Of a stretch of DNA of 64,000 nucleotides, positions 10,345-21,800 are shown piece by piece. The notes beneath the pieces are model-generated. The model was given only the letters and a program-made list of their open reading frames with translations, ran no database searches and was not told where the DNA came from. This DNA comes from Diaporthe sp. PMI_573 (lineage: Eukaryota; Ascomycota; Sordariomycetes; Diaporthales; Diaporthaceae). How positions within the stretch are numbered: the stretch's first letter is position 1; each line of letters starts with the position of its first letter. The translations under genes were made by a program, and so were the position numbers. Location of the stretch: positions 62,001 to 126,000 of the forward strand of contig JAJTUP010000016.1 of assembly GCA_021399435.1 (NCBI GenBank). The letters run 5' to 3'.

Positions 10345-11880
10345 AGCAAAACCATATACATACCAACTGCAGGCATATACTGCTCTATCATAGCCTGCAA
10401 AGTAAACCAACTATGCTACAATACTACATATATAACTCGTTTCCCTACATTCTGTAACTCAGATCGGTTCTAACTTAAACCTACTCTAAAGGTTTATCCA
10501 GATCAACATTATAAACAAATACATACAGATAACTATCTTTCTTCCACACCTTATACTAAAGTTACAGAATTAATAGTATACTCGGCTGTCTAATATCCTT
10601 TATATAAGAAATAGTAATACCCTAAATAACTTGCTGTCTTAAAGTTAACATTATATATATACTATAAAGACCTAGCTTACAGCAATATTATAATTAATAG
10701 CTATACAGGAGTAAGCTAAAGATAAAACCATGCCTCTGCCTATATATATTACTCTGCCTTATTATACTAATGTAGAAAACAGGAAATATATAAGCAGTAA
10801 TAGATAACAGCAACCTTAGAGCCTTATATCTAAGACCTATATCTGTTCTTTAAGAAAATAAGTTAGAGTGTAATCTGCCTATACTATGCCTTATAAGCAA
10901 GCAGTATATCTAATTAGAGGAAATTTCTTAGTGGTTCCCAGGTTAGATCTTTAAAGTATACCTATTGACACATACTTACCAGCCTCTTTCTTGCTTCCTA
11001 TATCCTACAATTTACTCAACCTTCTATTTTGCTTTATATTCCCTTAATAGCAGAGATTTAACATTATCTTCTATTAGCAAAAATAGACAATTCTCATTGG
11101 GCAATATATTATTACTTAAAACATAATCTAGGGTTGAGTTATACTACCTAGCCGGCATATTTAATATATAATTAAAATATAGGTTGCTAAATACCGCCAG
11201 TCTATATATTAAGTAGTAAAACCATAGCTAAAATATCGTTATACTATCTACTTCTGCTTTTCTAATATATACTGTCTTAGATAACCATTTTGCAAACTTT
11301 ACAGATAGTACTTTGACTAACTCTAAATTTTCGGGAGTCTAGACTTATTATAACCTATTGTTTCCGGAGCTAGAAACAGTTAGCCGTACAGCAGCTGTCG
11401 TTTAGATAAAATCTAGAGAATCTCCTCTATGCCGCTTTGGTAGCTAAGCAACTTACTTGTTGCTACTGTTCTCGGCAAAACTATTAATATCCTCCGCGTC
11501 TTGTCGGCAAAGCTTATACTCGTGTTAAGAGTTTACCCTACAGCATTTGCGCCATTATAGGAGCCTGACTATACCTGCAAGAGGTTGCTGTATACTATTG
11601 GCATTAGTATTATTGCTATTAATGTCGAAAGAGTTAATGTGGTGGCAGATGCTGTAGCAGACCGCTGTATTCCTGTAAGCCGTCTTCTGCTTAACAAGAA
11701 GAGGCTGTGAATCTTGTTTACCGCAATTGCCTCTACTTACTGAGACACGGGTTGCCCTGCTCTCTTGATGGGTCTTATTGTCTGGCCGCTGTAAAGGTGT
11801 AGCAGAATGGTTTAGGGTAAGTAAATTTGAAGCCTCTACTTTCGGCATTTTCGAGTGGGCTATCTTTGTAGCGGCTGTGC
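10345..11880. other. AT-rich stretch with no supported gene
   Basis: Mostly RIP-like AT-rich sequence. A minus-strand frame of 97 codons (11555-11848, starting MPKVEASN) stays open in the less AT-rich end, but has no recognisable domain and runs straight into stops. I treat it as a possible repeat-derived fragment, not a gene. Confidence 0.45.
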
Positions 11881-12988
11881 TATATATAGTATTTTAAATG
11901 GGGGTTTCCTGTTTTGCCTCGGACGATATGCGATCTTGTGGGCCGGGCTCCAAGGTCCAGGTCGAGGACGGTATGGAAAGTTATAAATCTAAGTTAAAAG
12001 AACTTGTTGCTGAGTAGTTGGATGATTTGCAGGATAGAGTCATTAAAGAAGTCAGAGACATGGTTGTGAACCGCCTAAGAGGGGCTAGAATACTACTAAG
12101 ATAGGTAAGCATCAGATTACACGGTTTAGTAGAAGATTGATGGAGACTTAATATATTAGTACGCTTAGTTAATACCTAATATTTAATAAAACTTGGTATC
12201 CTACCTAGAAAGTGTGCTAAGAATTAATATATAGGGCTTTATATTTTATTATAAAAAGATAAAGATTAAATAGTTCTTTATTAATAGATTTGTTCCTCTA
12301 TCTCTAACCTATAGTTAGGTTGATATCTAGTGTCTCTGCCTAAAACTTTAGCCGTAGGCTATACAAATTTCAGTACATCTATAGTTAAGAAATTTCGTAG
12401 TGAATAGTAGGAGTTAGAATAATATTTTCAAATAAGTACTTTCTTGGCTTGATAGATTATAAGTAAAGGTAATTAACTTACTGTTTCCTCGTCCGAATAG
12501 GAGTTCTTTCCCTCTGAGAGGGTTGCATCATCCCCTCTGAGGGCATTCCGCGACCGCTAATCCTCCTTTAATATACATAGTAGAGTGACGGTCCTTGAAG
12601 AACAAGGGCCTTGAAGCTATATAAAGTTACTTATGGTAGCTATGGGTTGGATATGTACGTTGATAACTGCTTGGAGGAAATGTATATATAGTTACATAGT
12701 AAAGTGGATGATTGTTTTAAGGAGTTTAGAAGACTTTATTAACAAGCAGATCTGCGTAGTAGAAATAGACTTATGCTAGGTGCTGGTGGATAGTAGGATT
12801 AGGGTTTTGCTTAGTTGATATATTTATAAATGTTTGGGTGTATTTTTAGATAGTGCTATTTTGATTTAGAATGGCTTTATTATTAAATCTTGTGGAAATC
12901 AAAAGGCTCCTGGATACTAAGGACCCCCCCTCTTTTAATATATAATGTCTTGCTATAAATTATAAGTATATAATAAGCTAAAGGTGGC
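11881..12988. other. Degraded repeat DNA
   Basis: A short plus-strand piece at about 11968-12105 reads as a Lys/Glu-rich helix (KSKLKELVAE then DDLQDRVIKEVRDMV), likely a fragment of a transposon protein. The rest is AT-rich with stops everywhere and no LTR ends I can define. Confidence 0.4.
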
Positions 12989-12989
12989 G

Positions 12990-13290
12990 GCATCTTGAAC
13001 AAAGGGTTTTGTATACATCTAATTAATACATTGTCTTTCCTGTAAGGTATCTAGGTGAATAATCTTAAAGTTGAATTGTAAGAAGAATTCCATCCATCTT
13101 GTTTATTACTTGTTAAGACTTTGGTTATTATGAACTGTGTTAAGTTCTAATGGTCTGTAAATACTTGTATCTATTACTATGCTCTGATATCCAAGATATA
13201 CAATGCTATTCTACCCTTTAAGCTATATTTGAGGTAGCTATGATAAGATAGGAAAGGTTACATGAAGTATTAGTACTTTATACCCTTTTT
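12990..13290 (-). pseudogene. Gypsy RNase H fragment
   Basis: Minus-strand translation gives the typical RNase H segment of Gypsy elements: an IQVFTDH-NLTQF core followed by TRWMEFFLQFNFKIIHL. Stops fit CAA/CAG decay. No adjoining RT or integrase of matching quality is visible, so this is a remnant of a larger element, probably the same one as the gag-like piece at 14250-15100. Confidence 0.7.
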
Positions 13291-13299
13291 AGAGCAACT

Positions 13300-14240
13300 T
13301 CTATTTGGTATATAAATATAGGTCGGGACATCATTGCGTGGCATGGCGAGTATAAAGAAGAAATCAAATTTAGATTAGTGAAGACTATACTTAGAATATA
13401 TAATATATAAGTAAAATAATATAGTTAATCTTAATCTCTAAAAGTAATTTATTACCCTGTCCCTCTCCCAAGTGCTGGTAATTATAGACTGTTGGAGGTA
13501 CAATAAACTAGATTTATAACTACTCTCTCTAAAAGAGAAGAAAGAAAGAAAAATGAAGGAAGCTGTTAATAGTAATAATAGCTATTTTAGCTATTTAGGC
13601 TGTTTTGGCTAGCTACCCTTATTGCTTTTAGCTTGTTAGCTAAGTAACTAAGGCGAGTTAGTCTTTCAACATAGACAGCCAATAAGAACTAAAAAGCCTT
13701 TTACTATATTTAACCTTAAATCTAAGTAACTCGATCCTACTAACCACCGCCCTTGCTTGACTACCTCTCCTTTAGCTTCATAGAATATTGTACCTATAAC
13801 CTCCCTAAGTTTTGCTGTTGTTGTGGCAAAGTATGTATAAATTACCTATAGATCTTTCTTTATGATAGCTTTTAATTTTTTAGCGTCCTGAGAAGCTTGT
13901 CTTTATTAGGTATAAAAGTAAGCCTTGTTGGTGTGCCTTGCTTTGTGGAGGAACGCTTATTGGCTAGTAACTTGTATTATAGATATTGGTTTGTATAGTC
14001 TTTATAGCTATAATTTGTGCAGGAATTCTAAGTAAACTCTATTTAGAAAGTTGCCCAGCCTTTTGCTATAGTATGCTTAAAAACTGTATTTAGAAGGGGC
14101 CATTCTTGGAAATCCACCAAGGGGAGGTAAACAGTTCCTTTAATGCTGGAACCTTGAGAGGATGGCGGGCTAAGGATGCTGTGCCAGCCAGAGTACTTTC
14201 AGCCTAGGGTGGATGTTTAGACTTGTTGTAATTAGAAGGT
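13300..14240. other. Degraded repeat DNA
   Basis: AT-rich with scattered GC patches. No frame longer than a few dozen codons, no defined repeat ends. It separates the RNase H remnant from a gag-like remnant on the same strand. Confidence 0.45.
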
Positions 14241-14249
14241 ATTGCTATC

Positions 14250-15100
14250 TAAGTAAGTCTGTAGTCTGGTTGATCTTCTGAGAAGGATTGACTGTATAGG
14301 CAAGCTTATCTTACGGTGCTTGTAGAGTGGTAGGTAAATGCTATTACCGTCTTTCTCGTTCTAATCCCCTTTACTACCTTTAGGAGGATAGTATATGTTG
14401 TTATTATCTGCCCCGGCACTATTGTGCTTATAACGGCGTAGATAGTGTTGAGGGCTGTTATAGTTGTTGGGATTATTAGACGGCTGTATAGCTTTGGCCT
14501 TGTTAGCCTTGTTGGAATTGATGCTAGGTGTGTTGCTGGAATGACGGATTTTGTGACAAAGCGCAGCTCTTGTCTAATCGGACTTCGGCTTGACCCGAAG
14601 CTGCCCAGCGTCGCCATTGCCATCGCCATCGCTTTCGCCTGCCGAACCACGGCACGGCGCAGTCTCTCGATCCGTGGCTTCTTCCAACCGCGGTGGAGAG
14701 GGCTGGGGAAAACGGCCTAGGCTGGGCACATGCTGAGACTCTGCTCCTAGCGGCGACGCGCGAGCTATCTCAGCCAGCTTGCCGCATGTGGCGTCCTTAG
14801 GAGCGAGTGCCTGCCCCGCTTTATACAAGATACTGTTAGCGGGAATCAGCTGGTCCTGCTCTATGTCTACCTAGAGAGGCCCTGGCGAGGCAGGTAATAG
14901 CTGTGCCGATGCTGGGGCAGATGTAGGTGCTGGAGAACGCTATAGGCTATAAATTTATAGCTATTAACTTAATGTAATCTTATTATCTAGGTTAGCATTC
15001 CTAGTAGTAGACAGGTCTGTAGCATTACTATCGCCGCCAGTGCTAAGTGTAGTATAGAAACTCTTGTCAGCTTAGGCGTGTTAGTATAATGATCCGCCTA
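14250..15100 (-). pseudogene. Gag-like fragment of a decayed retroelement
   Basis: A minus-strand frame covering about 14306-14828 reads ALAPKDATCGKLAEIARA, then a Pro/Glu/Arg-rich stretch, and after an in-frame stop an Asn/Tyr/Lys-rich stretch. The 5' part is GC-rich (about 14570-14830), the rest is AT-shifted. Low complexity and position upstream of the RNase H remnant on the same strand suggest gag, but no zinc knuckle is visible. Other interpretation: a fragment of a host gene. Confidence 0.35.
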
Positions 15101-16384
15101 GATAGAGAATTTAAATATATACCTATACTAGCAGTACTACTAGATTTAATACCTCTACGTTCAGGAGTCTAAATCAGCTCCTTAATTAGCGGGAAAGACA
15201 TGTTAGAGTTATTATTGTCAAGATTACCCTAATTAGACTCGTCATCGCTAGAGATTAAGACAGGGTAGTCTTTAGAGATCTTGATAGCACCGTATTAAGA
15301 ATTATATATATCTTGCTGTAGATTTTTAGAAGCTCGAGACAAGGCTATAGAGAGGTCTCTATTTTAATCCTAACCCTAAACATGCTGGCTTATAGGCTTT
15401 CCATCTACCGCTATAGGGAAGGTAGCCAAGATCTAGCTATCAAGGGGGACGCTTACTATCGTGTTGTAAGTATTGAGGGAGAGGTAGTTAAATTGTAGAA
15501 AATGTTAAAGACTTGAGAAAAAAGGTTCTAGGGAGTATTTAGGTGTGTGAGCAGACTGTTTTTGTATTTGCGACTATAGGGACAACAAGGAAAATATATC
15601 TATATATATAAAAAATATAGGCTCAATATAGCACCAGCTAAGAGCACGCCCTAGTTTTCCACAGCCCCCTTTAATCCACTAATCTTAAACAGTTGATGAT
15701 AAATGTACTTAGTCACAAAGATATCTTAGTGTTAGGGTTAAGAAACAGGAGACTATTAATTTCTTAGTCCCTTACATCTCTACTAATTATATAGCTACCA
15801 AGACAGATAAGAAGTAGCTGAGAGAAGGTAGACTTTAAGGGTAACTATTGTCGCCACTAATTACATCTCTAATCTAACGGTATATAATCTACGGTGTCTC
15901 TAGAGATTGCCTATAACGGCCTAGCTAATATAATACAGGCATGTTACTATTCTTTTCTCTTATACCTCTTGGTCTTTTTATATAAACTTGCCCTCTTTCT
16001 TTGTTATGCCATCCCAGATACTAGCAACGGCAGGGCAGGATCTTACCAGGCTGCCTTGAGCATACTGTTGCCTCAGCCAACCAGCTCCCTCTTAACGATT
16101 AGTTTCTGCCTTGCTGCCGCCTAAACGAAGTATAGATCGTTATATACAGGGGTATAGACCCGTTACTAATGTCTCCTTAGCTTCCTACAGCGTGCCTTAT
16201 TATTATTAACAGCATTACAGAGAGGCCACGTCATTTATCCCCTCCTCACTACGCCGGATATCCTTTCCCGTACTCTCCGGAACTTATCCTAACTAGACTA
16301 CTTTGCTAGTCTTATTTCCGGCTCGTCCTCGCCACCCTTGCCTGCTGTAGCCTAAATTACTGCTTGTAAATCAGAAACAGATAG
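15100..16384. other. Degraded DNA left of element 2
   Basis: AT-shifted sequence with a few short open frames (for example a hydrophobic one at 15894-16124 on the plus strand) that I cannot support as genes. The last five bases, GATAG (16380-16384), are the left target duplication of element 2, so sequence here was once contiguous with 24153 onward. Confidence 0.5.
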
Positions 16385-16578
16385 TGTAATGGGCTCTGCA
16401 CTAGGCACGATGGTCCGGCGAACTGGGAAGGCCAATATGTATATTAGGTATAGGTCTGGTGCAAGACTGATTCTTGCCCCCCTCAAGTCTGAGATATGGG
16501 GGCTTCGGGTCCCTTTTTAGAAGGGCCTTTGCCGGGGCCACACCAGGGCTTCCCCGTGGCTTCCGCCCAGCCGTTACA
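16385..16578 (-). repeat. 3' LTR of element 2 (194 bp)
   Basis: Ends TGTAATGGG...CCGTTACA on the plus strand. It is nearly identical to the copy at 23954-24147, with a few transition differences only. GC-rich centre. Confidence 0.95.
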
Positions 16579-16876
16579 ATTATACCTTCTCCCCAGAGGC
16601 CCGTCCCCGGGCTATCAACCATGGCTTTTGTACGGCTTTTATGGGCACCTTCCAGTCACTACCTCCAGTAACTCACGGAACATTCTAAACCTATATACAA
16701 CCTTTTTAGCACCACACGGGCCAGGTAGCGTGGTTTAAATAGCTCGCCCTTTAGGCTACTATTAACCTCTCTCTCTCTCCAACCTATACTTTACTACTTC
16801 TTAAAGTTATTACCATAGCCCTTCTTCTATCTACTGCTTTAAGTAGTTTTTACGATTACTTCTCAACATCTTTATT

Positions 16877-17686
16877 ATGTCTCGCTTGTCTGGCTTGTTT
16901 AAGGGCTTCTCACCCTTACTACTAGGTAAGGCGTTACCTTTTTCTTCAGAGGGGTCTTACGATTGTTTCCAGTCTTTTTTAGCGAGCACTTCTGGCCTTG
17001 GGCCTTTAGCCCCCGTTTACTTTTGTTTTCCTTCCGTTGATTCTACCAGCGAAGGTAGCTCTTTACACTGCTTATAGTTGTCTTTCCCGCAAGGTCAGAG
17101 TAACCTGTTTATAGGGTTCCCTAACTTATTAGGTTTAAGTCCCAAGGGGTTTAGTAGTAATTACACCAGCCTTATTATAAATCCTCTAACTATCTCTTTC
17201 TCTTTAAAGCTATCCTCCTCTGAATAGAGCAATACCTTAACTACGACTTAAGGCAAGTCCTTAAAGGCAGCTAGTAAGCAGCCTACTACTATCCCGCAGA
17301 CCCCTTAAACTTATTACAAGGTAGCAGCAAGCATTGCCATATTACTAGGCAAGCTAAACCAGAGCAGACTTTCAAAAGTACCTCAAACCTTAAAGGGACT
17401 AACTTCCTCTACCAGCAAGTTTATATAGTTATACATACCTACCAAGGCCCTTAGATACACGATACCTCCCAGCCAGCAGTATATAGCAGCAGCTCCTATA
17501 GATATTATCTAAACCTCGCGCAATATATCTAGACAGGACAAGAGGGTACAGACCTAGAGTTGGGCAATCTAATCCCAAGCCCCTTATAAAGCCTATATGT
17601 ATAGTTTTCTTAAAAAGTTTAAGGAGGATGTACCTTCTTTACAGGAAGATGTAACCTATACTATGACTAGTTTAGGGAGCTTTTAA
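16877..17686 (+). pseudogene. Plus-strand (antisense) accessory reading frame in element 2
   Basis: From ATG 16877 a single frame of 269 codons runs to a TAA at 17684-17686 and is interrupted only by TAG/TAA codons where CAG/CAA would fit. It opens MSRLSGLFKGFSPLLLGKAL, is Ser/Leu/Pro-rich, and ends with an acidic segment (KEDVPSLQEDVTYTM). It lies opposite in strand to gag-pol, between the 3' LTR and the chromodomain. A GTAAGT...TATTATAG pair at about 17731-17775 could be an intron joining a further plus-strand coding stretch that can be followed, with TAG/TAA (and one TGA) interruptions, to about 18570. I do not recognise the product; it differs from the zinc-cluster frame of element 1. Confidence 0.55.
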
Positions 17687-18703
17687 TATAATTAATATAT
17701 TATAAAGTATTACTTACCTTATATAATAGTAAGTATTCTTCTATCTATTATTATTACTTCTATTAACTATTATAGGGGGATCCTTTAATTATTAGGTTAA
17801 TCTCTAATTTATATTTTACAAGAGCCCTTTTAAGGGGAATTACCTAAGCTATAAATCCTCCTCTATTAATTATATAGGAGAACTAGCTGTTAATTTTATA
17901 GGTTTACCTAGCCTAAACCTTGATGAACTTATTTATAAATAGATTAAGTAGTACTCTGGTATTTTAGAAGATGGTAGAGAATCTAAAGTATAAGAGAGGC
18001 TCCTAAGGGGAGAAGAAATGGATTAAGGTTACAAACGTGAGTCCCCTACATTTTGAGATATAATTATATGCTAATCTACTCAGGAATCAGCTATTATAGA
18101 GGCTAGTGTCTTTTAGTTACAAGCCCTAGCTAATTTATACCTGCTTTATTTAGTATAGTTTAGCTTGGCTAACTTAGTAGATGCCTTTTATAAGAAGATC
18201 TTGAGGGACCTGGTTAATACTTGTTATAGCATACCACGCATAGTTCCAGCCAATAATAGGTTTCCGGTCTAGCACGGCTTAGTTTAGGGGTTTCTCTTAG
18301 AGGTTTCGCGGGTTATAAATGATATTTTTAGAACCTAGCCAGAGGGGTTTCTACTATTGCTATAGGAGATGACCTATAAGATGTAGACGGCTCTTTCCTG
18401 CTAGTTACTTAGGAATACGGTAGCTTAGTGATTGGTGCTAGTAGAGAGGGCTTGGTTTTTTAGGAGTAGGGATAATGATATTTTTACATTACTTTTTCAA
18501 GGACTCTTCTAGTCCCTCCTTAACCCAGACATTTCTAAGGTTGTTTGCACTTAATTCTAATACGTTAATCTTTAAAGCCCTCCTCTACTTAGGTAATACT
18601 TAATAGCCCCTTAGTAAGCCTTTACCTAGAAACATTTCCCTATTATTAGGCTAGCCTCTAGTTTACCCATTAGTTTTTTAATACTTATCTATCTAATATT
18701 AGC

Positions 18704-18870
18704 TTTATCAGCCAGTTATCTAGCACTTATTAGGCTAATATCGACTTTATCAGCCAGCCTCTAGCACTTATTCAGTCAACCTTAACTTTATCAGCCAGCT
18801 ATTTGGTACTTATTAGGCTAACATTGACTTTATCAGCCTACCATCTGGCTGTCCTAGCCTTTATCAGCCT
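18704..18870. repeat. 42-bp tandem repeat in element 2 (about four units)
   Basis: Units begin TTTATCAGCC and are 42 bp apart (18704, 18746, 18788, 18830), with decaying similarity to 18870. Because 42 is divisible by three, the unit could encode a 14-residue repeat; the minus-strand reading is VDI-LISAR-LADK. It lies directly downstream of the chromodomain end of pol. Confidence 0.8.
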
Positions 18871-18899
18871 ATTACTACTTAATTTATAGCTACTTTCTA

Positions 18900-21800
18900 C
18901 AGCCTCTGCTAGTCTAGTCTTGGGTCCTCTTCCAGCTTTACTTTAGCCCTCTCCCTTTCCAGTACTTTATGATGGTTTTGTCTGCTAACATTTCGTCTTC
19001 CAGCACCCATAAGTTATATTTACTAGGCCATTCTTTCTACTTCACCAAGTAGTACATAGTGTCCTTAATCTTCTAGTAGTCTTAGATCTCTTCTAGCTCC
19101 CATTCAGCCTATTTATCCTCTAAGTCCAGTAAGTCTAAGACGCCTTCTATTAGGTCCTTTAGGTTTCTCGCTACCCAGGGCTCTAGCTAGCTTATATAGT
19201 ATACGTAGTATATTTAGGAGTACTTTTCCAGTAGGGTCAGACTATAGGCCTACTTACCTACTCAAGACATAATTCTAAATAGGCCGACCCTCTATAGAGC
19301 AAGCTTCTTGTTTTTTAAGAATAGATGCTTAGTTATTAGCAATATCTATTAGCCGATCTTAAATTATACAGGCTGGTATTAATTATTGTAATTTTAGGCC
19401 TATGTCTTAATTACCTATTTCTAATTCTCCTTGCAATCTGTTTAAATTTACTAAAGTTTTTCAATATGTTCCTTGACTACTAGTACCTCCCTTTAAGAAA
19501 CACTGTCCTTAGTAGGCTATTTATTATACAGAATAGTAAAAGATGGTTTGTAGCTAAAGAGAGCTTTAAATAGGCTTATTTTAATTATAGTACTTTATAT
19601 CAAATTATAAGCAAAGAATATAGTATGTAATAAGTTTAGCCAGTTTTAGGCGTTTTCCACTATAAATACCCTTAGATATTGTTCCAGGGTTTAGTTTATT
19701 CTTTCTATTTATCTATTACCTTACAGGTAGTAAGTAGTAGTATATTGGGTTTTGATTCTACTTAGCTAGCAAAGTATCTTTTAGAACTTACTGGTAAAGG
19801 TCGTACCTTTATTAGTCACAATTCCTTTAGGTGGTCCCTATTTACATTTAATCTCCCTATAAAAGATCTTGGCTAATTTAGCAGTATTTATTATTATACT
19901 TACTATAGTAAAGAAACTTATCTTGGTATAACGATCTATGATAACTAGGATTATATCTACTTCCTAGCCATCTCTGATAGTAGTTAGGAGTCTAGTAACA
20001 AAGTCTATACTAAGTTCTTGTATAGGGCCTAATGGAATTAGTAACAAAGCAAGTTCTCTATATAGGTAATAATGTGGCGTGGATATGTATTAGCATGTTG
20101 TACAAGAGTATATATAGTTTGCGACAGAGGCCTTTAAGCCCGGCCAGTAAAAATGTCTTTTAACTAGGATTTATATCTATGTTTACCTCTAGTGCTTGCT
20201 TAGCGGCTTATTATAGTAGGTTTATAGGATCTCCTGTTGCAAGGCTTCTTGTTCTGGCACATATATGTATCCCTTTTAGTATAGTAGCCCGTCTTGAAAC
20301 TTATAACCAGAACTATTTGAAATAGTATTGTTTGAGGATTTGATCCTCTTAATAATGGCCTAGATTGTAGGGTCTTCTTTTTAGGCTTTGTAAATTAAGT
20401 CTAATAGTAGAGAGTGGGGCCCTTGGTGTATTGTGCCTACATTGCTGATATACACCTAGACCCGGACTCTTATTATGAACTGCCCCTATAGGGGAGCTGC
20501 AGACTTGAGCTAATGCTCTATTAGGGAGGAATTAAGTTTTGAGACCTCTTGTACTTTGGCATTTCTGACTATAGCCTTAAACTGGGCCTGCTGTTGGTCT
20601 TCTAGATAGGATTGTGTGTCCTTTCTAATAGTCGCAACTATCTTTGATTCCAGAGTTGGGATCTAACTTAAATTTGGAGGCTTCTCTTCTAACATATAGT
20701 CAGGCCTTTTCGATAGGCTATCTACTGGGTTTATCTTTCCGGAGTAGTGTTTGATAGTAAAATCAAATCTAGCTAAATATATAAGCTATCGAATCTATTT
20801 CTATATTAGTTTTTTTTACTTTATAAAGCCACGGAGATTATTATAATTAGAAAAAACTATAACTAGCTCTTATACCTTTTTAAGGTACTGTCGCTAATGC
20901 TTAAAACTCTTAACTATGGCACTCAATTCCTTGTTATAGGTTATCTAATTAAGCTTAGCTCCTAAGAACTTTTTTAACTAAAAAGTAATTAAATGCTATT
21001 AAGATTTACCCTCGTAGTAATATTGTTGTAAGATTACTAATACGGCAGCTCCATTTAATATATTATACTTAATTTAAGTAGGAAGTATAGGGTTGTAGTG
21101 TTAGAGAAGAGGTGCTTGTTAGAACCTTGTCTTAAGCTCCTTAAATACCTTTTGTATCTTAGTGTTTTCTAGGGTAAAAAGATCTATCCCTCCTAGCTTT
21201 TAGCTATATTTCATACCCTTTAGTTACTTATTAAGCAGTTATATAATCTTTAAGTAATCCTTAATAAACTTTTAGTAGAAGTTATAGAAACCTAAGAATA
21301 CTTAAATATTATAGTAGGTAGTTAGTATTAGCCATTTTTAGATGGTTCTAATCCTATCAGGGTCTATTTAGACTCCCTTCCTTCTAACTAAAAATCTTAA
21401 AAACTCAATCTCTTCTTAAAAAAAGCAGTACTTTTTAATATTACCATATAACTCTACTATTATAAGACAATCTACAATCATCTATATATACTTTTTATAC
21501 TCTTTCTTACTTCTTAAGAAAATCAAGATATTATTTAAATAAACAATTATATAGACATTAATATAATTTCCTAAAACCTTAACAATAAAAGATTAAAACA
21601 TAACTAGTATATTAGTTAATTTAAATAGTACTACTCTGAATTTATAATGTCTATATTAAGTACAAAAAGCAGTCTTTTATTTATTACCCTCTTGGATATA
21701 AATTTAATAGTATATATCTATTAAATCGATTTTAGAGAAAAACTATATACCTGATAGTTAATTTAGAATCTCTAAAACTAGTAATAAGGGGTACTGATTT

